Assembly (NCBI RefSeq): GCF_029911635.1
Contig: NZ_JARYTI010000011.1
Location: 62,001-126,000, forward strand
Source: Sphingomonas sp. AR_OL41
GTDB lineage: Bacteria > Pseudomonadota > Alphaproteobacteria > Sphingomonadales > Sphingomonadaceae
Direction: 5' to 3'
DNA length: 64,000 nucleotides
Below, piece after piece: positions 24,535 to 32,300 of this stretch. Position 1 is the first letter of the stretch, and every line of letters begins with the position of its first letter. The position numbers and the translations under genes are program-made. Below the pieces are notes generated by a model. It was not told where the DNA came from, ran no database searches, and saw only the letters and a program-made list of their open reading frames with translations.

Positions 24535-25707
24535 TCAGAACCAGAACCGGACCCCGGCGACGAAGCTGGTCGCGGTCGGATTCCTGCCGTCGGCGCGAGC
24601 ATAGTCGGCGGTGCGCCCGGTCTTCGCGTCGTAGGAGATCCCGATATAGGGTGCGAACTCGCGCGCAATCTCGTAGCGCAGCCTGAGGCCCAGCTCGGCG
24701 TTGCTCAGGCCTGCGCCGATACGCGTCTCGGGCACGTCCTGCGCTGCGAGATTCAGCTCCACACGTGGCTGCAGGATCAGCCGCTGGGTGATGCGCTGGT
24801 CGTACCAGCCCGCCAGGCGACCGAGCACATCGCCCTTTTCCGACAGGAACAGGGCGGCCTCGGTTTCGAACATATAGGGCGCGAGCCCCTCCACGCCGAC
24901 CGTCGCATAGGTGCGAGTGGGCGAGGGCTGGAAATCATGGCGGACGCCAGCCTGCAGGTTGAAATATGGCCCGATCGCACGGCTGTAGAGCGCCTGGACC
25001 TCGGCTGAATCGACACCTTCACGAAACGTGCCTTCACCCTCTGTCTTGACCGTCAGCCGGTTGATATCGCCGCCGAACCATGCCTGTCCGTCCCAACGAT
25101 AACCGTCCTTGCCTTCATGGAACTGGTATTCGGCGAGGTTGAAGAAGACCTGATGAAAATTCTGTCGGCCGCTCTCCTTCATCATGGAGGTGCGCGCCGC
25201 ATTCATCTCGCGCTGCGGAAAGGCGCGATCCGCATAGTGATCGGCCGGCGGCGCCGGGGCAGGCGCGTTTCCTGCCGGCAGCGCGGTTCCCGACGTCGTC
25301 ATGCCCGGCATGCCGGGCATTTCCGGGGCACCGGCCTGCGCGGGCGACATCGGCATTCCCGGCATCGGCTGCGGCGGCACCGGCGCATCGCCGGGCATTG
25401 CCATGCCCTTCATTCCGTCCATGCCGGACATCGCCTCGCCACTGGCCCCGGTCGTTGCGGGTATCGCAGCGCCATTGCTCTTCTGCGCCGGCGCGCGTGC
25501 AACGGGCTTCGGCTTGCCTGGAGCACGGGCCGTCGACGTCGCCGCCGCCGGCTTCTTTCTGGCGGCCTTTGGCACGACCGGCTTTTTGACGGGGGGTGCC
25601 GGCATCGTCATGCCGGGCATCTTCATGCCTTTCATGTCCTGCGCTGATGCCGGCGCGGACAGGAGGGCGATCGGAAACGTCGCGACGGCGACCATGAGCC
25701 GCTTCAT
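24535..25707 (-). CDS. pcoB: Copper resistance protein B (PcoB/CopB)
   Basis: A 390-residue outer-membrane copper resistance protein. The signal peptide ends SAPASAQ (~1-23). A long low-complexity region follows (~24-160), rich in Met-Pro-Gly units such as MKGMKMPGMTMP and MPGMPGMT plus a Lys/Ala/Pro linker, likely to bind Cu. The C-terminal ~220 residues form the CopB barrel (YQFHEGKDGYRWDGQAWFGG, YFNLQAGVRHDFQP, terminal GVRFWF). ATG 25707 overlaps the pcoA stop as ATGA, so the true start is well downstream of the open frame's first ATG. Confidence 0.92.
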   Translation of the reverse strand: MKRLMVAVATFPIALLSAPASAQDMKGMKMPGMTMPAPPVKKPVVPKAARKKPAAATSTARAPGKPKPVARAPAQKSNGAAIPATTGASGEAMSGMDGMKGMAMPGDAPVPPQPMPGMPMSPAQAGAPEMPGMPGMTTSGTALPAGNAPAPAPPADHYADRAFPQREMNAARTSMMKESGRQNFHQVFFNLAEYQFHEGKDGYRWDGQAWFGGDINRLTVKTEGEGTFREGVDSAEVQALYSRAIGPYFNLQAGVRHDFQPSPTRTYATVGVEGLAPYMFETEAALFLSEKGDVLGRLAGWYDQRITQRLILQPRVELNLAAQDVPETRIGAGLSNAELGLRLRYEIAREFAPYIGISYDAKTGRTADYARADGRNPTATSFVAGVRFWF

Positions 25708-27557
25708 GCCGCTTCTCCCCGCGGGCGCACGGTCACGATGCGCATCATCCCGGCCATCATATGATAGAGCAGATGGCAGTGGAACGCCCAGTCGCCGACC
25801 GCGTCCGCGGTGAGGTCGAACGTCACCTTGCTGCCGGGCTGGACGATCACCGTGTGCTTCCTCGGTGCATGGTCGCCATGACCCGTCACAAGCTCGAAAA
25901 AGTGACCGTGAAGATGAATCGGGTGCCCCATCATCGTGTCGTTGATCAGGTTCACGCGGACCCGTTCGTTCTGGACAAACGGGAACGGCTCCATCGTGTC
26001 GGACATCTTCACGCCGTCCAGCGCCCACATGAAGCGCTCCATGTTGCCGGTGAGATGGATGTCGAGCGAGCGCTCGGGCGCACGTATGTCGGGATTGGGC
26101 TCAAGTGCCATCAGGTCACGATATACGAGCACGCGGTGGCCGACTTTCTCGAGCCCCTGGCCGGGCTCGCCGGTACGATCCATCGGTGACATCGAGATGG
26201 TCTGAACACCGGGATTCCGGTCGACCTTTGGCGCGTTCGAGAAGTCGCGCATGTTCATGCCGCTCATGTCCATGCCCTGCATCTCGCCGGCCGCCGGAGC
26301 AGTCCCCGGCATCGGAGCGCTATGCTGGCTCGCCATGCCCGGCATCGCGGCCATGTCGCTGTCCGTCCTGACATGATCCATACCGGCCATTGCGCCGTCG
26401 CTGCCGGCAGCCATGCCCGCTTTGCCGTCCGCGCTCTGCGCTCCGCCCATGCCCATGTCCGTCATGGAGGCGAGGGGGCGCTTGCGAAGGAGTGGAATCT
26501 CGGCGGCCATGCCCGCGCGCGGGGCGAGGGTGGCGCGCGCCAGGCCCGAGCGATCGATGCTCTCGCCGACCAGCGTGTAGGCGCGATCGTCTGTGGGGCT
26601 CACGATGACGTCATATGTCTCGGCCACGCCGATCTGGAACTCGTCGACCGCGACCGGACGGACATTCTGCCCGTCGGCCTGCACGACCGTCAGCGTCAAT
26701 CCGGGAATGCGGACATTGAACGTGGTCATCGACGATGCGTTGATGATCCTGAGGCGCACGCGCTCGCCCGGCGTGAACAGGGCCGTCCAATTGTCCTCCG
26801 GCCCGTGGCCGTTGACCAGGAAGGTATAGGTGGAACCGTTGACGTCGGAGACATCGGTGGGGTCCATCCGCATCCTGCCCCACGTGATCCGGTCCTTGAG
26901 CGGCTGATCCCTTCCCGCCAGCAACCCGGAGAGCGTCTGCTTCTGATAGTTGAAGTAACCCGGCATCTGCTTGAGCTTCGCGTAGATCGCCTCCGGGGAC
27001 ATCTGGCTGTGGTCGGACAGCACGATCACATGCTCACGGTCGGACTGGATGGGGTCGCCGCCGGCCGGATCGATGATGAGCGGACCGTACAGGCCCAGCT
27101 GCTCCTGCCCGCCCGAGTGGCTGTGATACCAGTAGGTGCCGGCCTGCCTGATCGGGAATTCGTAGAGATAGGTCGAGCGCGGCTTGATCCCGGGGAAGGA
27201 AACCCCCGGCACCCCGTCGAACTGCGGCGGTACGAGCAGCCCATGCCAGTGAATCGAGCTGTCCTCATCGAGCTCGTTGACGACGCGAAGGCGGACATTC
27301 TGCCCCTGCCGGAGCCTGATCAACGGTGCCGGCACAGTCCCGTTCACGCCGATCGCTCGGCTTGGCCGGCCGTCGATCATCATCGTCTGGCGTGCAATCC
27401 GCAACGTGATGTCCTCGCCGGATACGCTTGGCAGCGGGGCTGTCATCCCAGCCGAAAGGCTTTGCGCCCATGCCGGCATCCACGCGGCGAGCGCGATGCC
27501 GGTTCCGGCAAGGGAAGCCCCGCGTAGAAGCTGACGGCGGTCGATACGATCGTTCAT
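25704..27557 (-). CDS. pcoA: Copper resistance multicopper oxidase (PcoA/CopA)
   Basis: A 617-residue periplasmic multicopper oxidase of the copper-resistance PcoA/CopA type (not the ATPase of the same name). The Tat signal contains DRRQLLRGASLAGTG. Copper ligands are complete: SIHWHGLLVP, YWYHSHSGGQ, GHPIHLHGHFF and FHCHLLYHMMAGMM. A Met-rich insert at ~355-440 (MGMGGAQ, MAGMDHV, MPGM, MQGMDMSGMNM) is typical of the family and binds extra copper. It heads the pcoAB operon. Confidence 0.94.
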   Translation of the reverse strand: MNDRIDRRQLLRGASLAGTGIALAAWMPAWAQSLSAGMTAPLPSVSGEDITLRIARQTMMIDGRPSRAIGVNGTVPAPLIRLRQGQNVRLRVVNELDEDSSIHWHGLLVPPQFDGVPGVSFPGIKPRSTYLYEFPIRQAGTYWYHSHSGGQEQLGLYGPLIIDPAGGDPIQSDREHVIVLSDHSQMSPEAIYAKLKQMPGYFNYQKQTLSGLLAGRDQPLKDRITWGRMRMDPTDVSDVNGSTYTFLVNGHGPEDNWTALFTPGERVRLRIINASSMTTFNVRIPGLTLTVVQADGQNVRPVAVDEFQIGVAETYDVIVSPTDDRAYTLVGESIDRSGLARATLAPRAGMAAEIPLLRKRPLASMTDMGMGGAQSADGKAGMAAGSDGAMAGMDHVRTDSDMAAMPGMASQHSAPMPGTAPAAGEMQGMDMSGMNMRDFSNAPKVDRNPGVQTISMSPMDRTGEPGQGLEKVGHRVLVYRDLMALEPNPDIRAPERSLDIHLTGNMERFMWALDGVKMSDTMEPFPFVQNERVRVNLINDTMMGHPIHLHGHFFELVTGHGDHAPRKHTVIVQPGSKVTFDLTADAVGDWAFHCHLLYHMMAGMMRIVTVRPRGEAA

Positions 27558-27677
27558 TGCTGCTCCGATGCCGCCTGATTGCCGGCCTTCCCCGTCTCTA
27601 CGCGCGGCCTTCAGCTATCCCTCGTCGTCCCGACCTTTTTCCGGGGCAACGCGCGCAACGATCGACCAACGCCCCGC

Positions 27678-28259
27678 CTATGATCCTGGTTCGACCATCC
27701 CAAGGGTCATCCTAAGCCGTTCACGCGCGCGCCGCAGTCTCGTCTCTACCGCCTTTTCGGTGATGCCGAGTGCGAGTGCGGTTTCTGACTGGCTGAGACC
27801 TTCGATCGTTCGCAGCACGATCGGTTCGCGGATTGCCGCCGGGAGTCTCGAGATGGCGCGCATCGTCCGCACCAGTTCCTCGCGGTCGGCGGCCTCGACA
27901 TCCTGGCCCGGCCGATCGTCCGGCACCGACGCGACGGGATCGTCGGCGCCGGCGAACGGCCGCAATATCCTGCGGACCCGGCGTCGGCGAAGACTATCCC
28001 GACACCGATTGAGGGTGATTCTGGCGAGCCAAGGTCGCATGGTGCGGGCGGTGTCGAAGCGTCGAAGCGCCCGGTGCGCGGCGATGAAGGTCTCCTGTAC
28101 CGCGTCCAGCGCGTCCTCGCGATCGCCCAGACTTGCGAGCGCGACGCGATACAGCGCGTCGCGGTGGCGCCGGACGATCTCCGCGAAAGCGCCGTCTCGA
28201 CCGGCGAGGCTGAGTGTGGCGAGCTCGCCGTCGGCGAGGGTGGCAAGATCGAGGCTCAC
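27678..28259 (-). CDS. ECF sigma factor (CnrH-like)
   Basis: A 193-residue ECF sigma factor, last gene of a Y-X-H operon. Region 2 is seen in FAEIVRRHRDALYRVALASL, DREDALDAVQETFIAAHRAL and RPWLARITLNRCRDSL. Region 4 is seen in LPAAIREPIVLRTIEGLSQS and TEKAVETRLRRARERLRM. Its start overlaps the sensor gene by ATGA. By analogy with CnrYXH/NccYXH it would be held at the membrane by the Y protein and released when the X sensor binds metal. Its regulon probably includes pcoAB downstream and/or the divergent cytochrome gene. Confidence 0.85.
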   Translation of the reverse strand: MSLDLATLADGELATLSLAGRDGAFAEIVRRHRDALYRVALASLGDREDALDAVQETFIAAHRALRRFDTARTMRPWLARITLNRCRDSLRRRRVRRILRPFAGADDPVASVPDDRPGQDVEAADREELVRTMRAISRLPAAIREPIVLRTIEGLSQSETALALGITEKAVETRLRRARERLRMTLGMVEPGS

Positions 28260-28696
28260 CGCCCTTCGTCGGTCAGCGCCTTCGTCACCGCCCGGTCGAA
28301 CGTCGCCGCCTGGTCCGGCCTCAGCAGTTGCCGCATCGAGAATACATGGGCGAGCGTCTCCTTCTGGAGCCGCCCCATCACCTCGTGCGACCGGTCGACC
28401 GCCGCCGCGACCTTCGGACCATAGCCGTGTTCGGTCTCGATCGCATCGGCCAGCATTGCGTTGTCGGCACGCAGTTCGAGTTCGATCGCCTTGCGGCGAA
28501 CGGCGAACCGGCGTTCCAGAGCATCAAGGCGCACCTTCTGCCCATCGTCCAGGTCGAGCCTGTTGTGCAGCACCTGGTGGAGCTCCGAATCCGGCATCGG
28601 GCGGTGCGAGAACAATTCTCCGCCGACAAAAACCCCCAGGACCGCAGCGAGGAACGCGCCACCGACGATGGCCAGCGCCCGGATCCGTGTCGTCAC
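28256..28696 (-). CDS. CnrX-like periplasmic metal sensor
   Basis: A 146-residue membrane-anchored periplasmic sensor. One N-terminal helix (~8-28, ALAIVGGAFLAAVLGVFVGG) precedes a four-helix CnrX/ZraP-type domain. The CnrX Ni/Co ligand set is fully kept with a constant offset of two: His40-x3-His44 (LHQVLHNRL), Glu61 (DALERRF) and His117-x3-Met121 (AHVFSMRQLL), matching H42, H46, E63, H119 and M123 of Cupriavidus CnrX. It overlaps both neighbours by 4 bp. Although set in a copper locus, its ligands predict Ni/Co sensing, with Cu possible. Confidence 0.85.
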   Translation of the reverse strand: MTTRIRALAIVGGAFLAAVLGVFVGGELFSHRPMPDSELHQVLHNRLDLDDGQKVRLDALERRFAVRRKAIELELRADNAMLADAIETEHGYGPKVAAAVDRSHEVMGRLQKETLAHVFSMRQLLRPDQAATFDRAVTKALTDEGR

Positions 28697-28971
28697 CGGC
28701 CGCCTTCCAGGAGCGTCGAGGGGGCGAGCGCAGCCGAACTGCCGAACGCGGAAAGCGATGCGCCGGGCGAGGGCGCGGAGAGCGCCGAGGAAAAGATGAG
28801 GCCCATGACGAGTGCTCCGACCGCCGCGCCCGCTCCGATCCTCGCGCCGGCGCGGGCCTCGACCGCTTCGATGCTCAGCCGCGACAGGACGAGACCGTCC
28901 ATATTCGCCAGTCGTCCCGGCGTCGGCACTGTCGCCAACCCCGCGAGCATCCGATCGAGTTCGTCATTCAT
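28693..28971 (-). CDS. CnrY-like anti-sigma factor
   Basis: A 92-residue single-pass membrane protein. The cytoplasmic N-terminus (MNDELDRMLAGLATVPTPGR, then VLSRL) is short and amphipathic, like the sigma-binding arm of CnrY. A membrane helix (~44-66, GAGAAVGALVMGLIFSSALS) and a short periplasmic tail follow. ATG 28971 is the first supported start; the open frame upstream covers the divergent cytochrome promoter and is a shadow. Gene order Y-X-H with successive ATGA overlaps is the same as in cnrYXH. Confidence 0.78.
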   Translation of the reverse strand: MNDELDRMLAGLATVPTPGRLANMDGLVLSRLSIEAVEARAGARIGAGAAVGALVMGLIFSSALSAPSPGASLSAFGSSAALAPSTLLEGGR

Positions 28972-29235
28972 GGTCCGTCTCCGCCCCTTCTTCATGGAAT
29001 ACGTCTCAGTCGCAGCTACCCCTCGCAACCCGATAGTGCGAGTCCCCCGCCGGTGTGCCGCTGCGGTGACGATTTCGGGCGACGACATCCAGCCTCGGAC
29101 CGAGCCCGTTTCGACCCGTTGCCTTCGCTGGCGGTGACCGCTCGACAATAACGAGGGATGCGCCGGCATGGTGCGTATTATGGGCACGCACATCGCGTTC
29201 ACTAGTTCGCCACGGTGGCAAGGGAGACGTCTGGA

Positions 29236-29844
29236 ATGGCTGCGTTCAGGAACTTCAACGTCAGCCGGCATCTTCCCAGCGTATCGTTTGTCGCACTCGC
29301 TCTGGTCGTCATCACGGCGTTCGCGGCTGTGCTGGTCTATGTGGGCATCTACAATATCGGCGCCGACGCGCCGCACAGCAAGGCGGTCTATTGGCTGATC
29401 GATGGGGTTCGAGATCGTTCGATCGCCGTCCGCGCGCGCGATATCAAGCCGCCGGCCGATCTCAACAGCCAGGGCCGGATCGCCACCGGCGCAGGTCTTT
29501 ACGCCGAGATGTGCAGCGGTTGCCATCTGGCTCCGGGCATGGAGAAGACCGAGATCAGCCAGGGGCTCTATCCGCAGGCCCCGGAGCTCAGTCGCGGGCT
29601 CGCTCACTCGCCTGCCCAGCAATTCTGGATGATCAAGCACGGGGTCAAACTGACCGCGATGCCGGCGTGGGGGCGCACGCATGACGATCAGCTCATCTGG
29701 GACATGGTCGCTTTTGTCGGGAAGCTCCCGTCCCTGACTCCGGCGCAGTACAAGGCAATCGTCGCCTCTGCTCCCGCCGATCACGATGAAATCATGAAAG
29801 AGATGCCGAGCATGATGAAAGAGCAAAGCGCCCCGGTCAGATAG
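29236..29844 (+). CDS. Membrane-anchored cytochrome c
   Basis: A c-type cytochrome of about 202 residues. An N-terminal anchor (~14-40, FVALALVVITAFAAVLVYVG) precedes one haem site, YAEMCSGCHLAPGM, with a later axial Met probably in LTAMPAWGRTHDD. The end has Met-rich EIMKEMPSMMKEQ. ATG 29236 is preferred over GTG 29215 because GGGAGA lies upstream. It is divergent from the cnrYXH-like operon across 264 bp and could pass electrons from the periplasmic copper oxidases (inference). Confidence 0.83.
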   Translation: MAAFRNFNVSRHLPSVSFVALALVVITAFAAVLVYVGIYNIGADAPHSKAVYWLIDGVRDRSIAVRARDIKPPADLNSQGRIATGAGLYAEMCSGCHLAPGMEKTEISQGLYPQAPELSRGLAHSPAQQFWMIKHGVKLTAMPAWGRTHDDQLIWDMVAFVGKLPSLTPAQYKAIVASAPADHDEIMKEMPSMMKEQSAPVR

Positions 29845-30005
29845 GGCCGCGCCCGGATCGGCGCGCCCTGCGGAGAGGGCGCAGGAGATTACAGAATTCG
29901 GTCCTCGGCCGATGTCAAATGATGGTCCGCACGAAGACTAGGTGAAATACGTATAGTAGCCAAGATCGGTACGCCTCAGATTTATCTTTAAGAAGGAGAA
30001 CAACC

Positions 30006-30260
30006 ATGAGCGAGGCGGGCAGACTTAACGTCGTTCGATGTGCTGCAACCGGTGCTGCCCTTCTTTCAGCGATCTTTGTACTGTGCTGGTTGGCGGCAGC
30101 CTTGTTCGGTGCGATTGGCTCTCACATGTACATGGCGATGTTCACGCCGACCTTACCGGGGTCGTTCATCGCGCTTGCAGCGGGACTGTGCTGGTCGATC
30201 CTGTTCGGGGCGGTCGCGGGAGGAGTGTTGGCGGTCTTCTATAACCTGTTCGGCCGTTGA
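30006..30260 (+). CDS. Small DUF5676-like membrane protein
   Basis: An 84-residue protein with two predicted membrane helices (~13-38 AATGAALLSAIFVLCWLAAA and ~55-80 FIALAAGLCWSILFGAVAGG) and a closing FYNLFGR. The arrangement resembles the DUF5676 family found in metal clusters. A perfect AAGGAG site precedes ATG 30006. The upstream ~160 bp are relatively AT-rich and likely hold its promoter. Role unknown. Confidence 0.7.
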   Translation: MSEAGRLNVVRCAATGAALLSAIFVLCWLAAALFGAIGSHMYMAMFTPTLPGSFIALAAGLCWSILFGAVAGGVLAVFYNLFGR

Positions 30261-30268
30261 CGACGTCC

Positions 30269-30287
30269 GTGGCCGCAAAGCGGCCAC
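30269..30287. terminator. Perfect 8-bp GC hairpin after small membrane gene
   Basis: GTGGCCGC-AAA-GCGGCCAC lies nine bases after the stop codon at 30260. It has no T-run, so it is at most a weak intrinsic terminator or a 3'-end stabiliser. Confidence 0.45.
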
Positions 30288-30437
30288 GCGGCTGGCGACG
30301 GCAGTGTGATGTTCGGCAGGCTGGAGCGCCGGTTCCCGAAGGTCGGGCTAGTTCCCGGCTGGACGTTCGACGCAGGTCCTGACGCAGGTCGCAAATTGGC
30401 AATGTCTTACCTGTCCACCAGTTCAATGGAGACCGAA

Positions 30438-30926
30438 ATGAAATCGATTTTCCTCGCCGCGACCCTTGCCGCAGCCATTGCCGCGCCAGCCTTTGCGCAG
30501 ACGGCCGTCGACCACAAAGCACATCATCCTGCTGCTGCTCCGCTGCCAGTTCAGCTGCCCGCCAAGGCCGGCGGTCCGGACGACGCGATGAAATGCCCGA
30601 TGATGAAGGAAGCCGGTGCGGGTGCCATGCCGAGTGGCGGGATGCCCCAGAGTGGTATGACGCCTAAAGGCGGAATGATGCCGCAGGGCGGCACGATGCC
30701 TAACGGCGGAATGATGCCGCAGGGTGGCGCGATGCCGGAAGGTGGCACGATGCCCAAGGGTGGAATGATGCCGCAGGGCGGCGCGATGCCCCAAGGCGGG
30801 ATGATGGAACCTGGCATGATGGCGAAATGTCAGATGATGCAGCCTCCGCCCGCCACCCCCGCGGTCCCCGCACCCACCCCAGCGCCGGATGCCGGACATG
30901 ACCAGCATCACCCTGGCGGGCAGTGA
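30438..30926 (+). CDS. Secreted Met-rich repeat protein
   Basis: A 162-residue exported protein. The signal peptide is MKSIFLAATLAAAIAAPAFA. A His pair region (DHKAHHPAAA) and MKCPMMKE precede about nine hexapeptide repeats of the form xMPxGG (residues ~64-124). A second CQMM and a final HDQHHPGG follow. Met, Cys and His placement suggests a periplasmic copper sponge or chaperone (inference from composition and neighbours). ATG 30438 has GGAGA seven bases upstream; the open frame before it is not supported. Confidence 0.75.
   Translation: MKSIFLAATLAAAIAAPAFAQTAVDHKAHHPAAAPLPVQLPAKAGGPDDAMKCPMMKEAGAGAMPSGGMPQSGMTPKGGMMPQGGTMPNGGMMPQGGAMPEGGTMPKGGMMPQGGAMPQGGMMEPGMMAKCQMMQPPPATPAVPAPTPAPDAGHDQHHPGGQ
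30627..30810 (+). repeat. 18-bp tandem repeats encoding xMPxGG
   Basis: About nine degenerate 18-bp units encode MPQGG/MPKGG/MPNGG/MPEGG alternating with Met, Thr or Ala in the first position. Units alternate MMPQGG with variable partners, giving a 36-bp higher-order period. Copy number is likely to vary between strains. Confidence 0.8.
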
Positions 30927-30963
30927 CATCAGCCAGGCCTGGACGATTGGAGGGAGCGTGAAC

Positions 30964-31230
30964 ATGGATCATGATTATCCGGAGCATCCGCGACAGGGGC
31001 ACTTCCTGACGTCACGGGCAGGCGTCGTGATGATGGGATTTCTGGCGATCGGCTTCGTGCTGCTGTTCACCGAACACCGCGCGCATGTGCTCGGCGCGCT
31101 TCCCCTGCTGTTCCTGCTGTCCTGTCCGCTGATGCACCTCTTCATGCATCACGGGCACGGGCATCATCATCAAGGCGGGGCGGCCCGGCCTGGGACTGAT
31201 CACGCTTCCGTCGAGGAGCAAAGCCAGTGA
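30964..31230 (+). CDS. DUF2933-like small membrane protein
   Basis: An 88-residue protein with an N-terminal DHDYPEHPRQGHFL, two close membrane helices (~18-35 GVVMMGFLAIGFVLLFTEH and ~38-55 LGALPLLFLLSCPLMHLFM) and a His-rich tail MHHGHGHHHQGG. DUF2933 proteins recur in copper clusters and are unstudied; the His/Met tail suggests metal binding. ATG 30964 is preceded by GGAGGGAGCGTGAAC. It overlaps the next gene by 4 bp. Confidence 0.78.
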   Translation: MDHDYPEHPRQGHFLTSRAGVVMMGFLAIGFVLLFTEHRAHVLGALPLLFLLSCPLMHLFMHHGHGHHHQGGAARPGTDHASVEEQSQ

Positions 31231-31901
31231 ACGACCACATGCAGGCCTACGGGCTATGGGGCCTGGTAGTCGTCAACGCGGGCGTCTTCATCCTGTTCAC
31301 CTACAGCTTCTTCAAGCCGCGAACCACGCGGGATTGGCGCAGTTTCAGCGCCTTCAGCGCGTTTCTGGTTGCGCTGTTCGTCGAAATGTACGGCTTCCCG
31401 CTGACCATCTATATCCTGTCCGGCTGGTTGCAGAGCCGCTATCCCAATATCGATTGGTTCTCCCATGATGCCGGCCACCTGCTCGAAATGATGTTCGGCT
31501 GGCGGACCAATCCCCATGCCGGCCCCTTCCATATCGCGAGCTTCTTCCTCATCGGCGGCGGCTTCGTGCTGATCTCGACCGGCTGGAAGGCGCTCTACGA
31601 CGCCCAGAAGCGCCACCAGCTCTCAACGACCGGCATCTATTCCTATGTGCGGCACCCGCAATATGTCGGGTTCATCCTGGTGATGTTCGGATTTCTGCTG
31701 CAGTGGCCGACGATCCTCACGCTCGCGATGTTTCCGGTGCTTGTCGTCATGTATCTGCGGCTGGCTCGGACCGAGGAGCGTGAGGCGATCACCGAATTTG
31801 GTGATGCGTATCGCCGCTATATGGAAACCGTACCGCCGTTCGTGCCTCGCCTCGCGCGCCTGGTCGGCGTGACGCCCGCCGCAGGCGCAGATCAGCGGTG
31901 A
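31227..31901 (+). CDS. Isoprenylcysteine carboxylmethyltransferase-family membrane protein
   Basis: A 224-residue polytopic protein of the ICMT/phospholipid N-methyltransferase-like family. The diagnostic C-terminal SAM-binding motif is present: TTGIYSYVRHPQYVGFILVM, then RTEEREAITEFGDAYRRYME. Five to six membrane helices are evident. Bacterial members near copper genes have no settled substrate. It is co-transcribed with the DUF2933-like gene (overlap 31227-31230). Confidence 0.82.
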   Translation: MNDHMQAYGLWGLVVVNAGVFILFTYSFFKPRTTRDWRSFSAFSAFLVALFVEMYGFPLTIYILSGWLQSRYPNIDWFSHDAGHLLEMMFGWRTNPHAGPFHIASFFLIGGGFVLISTGWKALYDAQKRHQLSTTGIYSYVRHPQYVGFILVMFGFLLQWPTILTLAMFPVLVVMYLRLARTEEREAITEFGDAYRRYMETVPPFVPRLARLVGVTPAAGADQR

Positions 31902-32300
31902 GCCCAGGGTGCAGCACCAGGAGATCCTGACGGCGACGGAGCCGGAGCCAGTTCCTGTCGCGCGTCAGCGGCGGTCTCGCGCCGGTCGTGCCCAACCGGG
32001 CGACCAATCTCGCATTCCCTGGTCATTATTGTGGGCTTCCCGAAGACGACGTCTTCACGGTCGAATATCCGGTCCGGTCCGCTCAGGTTGCAGTCTATGA
32101 ATTGCTCGAACTGCGCCGAACCGCGTCCGCAGTGTCCAGGGGCCAGTTCAAACCGCGAGTGCTCTACAGGGCGTTCAGGGCCCCGCATGATGCGGACGCC
32201 GCGCCGGACGCCGCGACAGTATGAAGTCGGCGGCATCGAGCCGGGCATATCCCTGCCTTCAGGGAACCAGCCGCTGCCCGGCAACAGGACCAAGGTATCT
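31902..32300. other. Intergenic region, no supported gene
   Basis: This 399-bp stretch lies between the ICMT-like and GH130-like genes. A 78-codon open frame at 31988-32224 has no recognisable motif and no ribosome site, and the minus-strand frame is a compositional shadow. The promoter for the downstream gene is expected near the right end. Confidence 0.35.

Noticed and set aside
26322-27527. 401-codon plus-strand frame across pcoA
   Set aside because: Antisense to a clear multicopper oxidase; no motif or ribosome site.
30551-30817. Regular short repeats that could suggest a CRISPR array
   Set aside because: Units are 18 bp, contiguous without spacers and encode xMPxGG in frame; this is a protein repeat.
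31988-32224. 78-codon plus-strand frame between ICMT-like and GH130-like genes
   Set aside because: No ribosome site, no family motif and no support from neighbours; left as intergenic.
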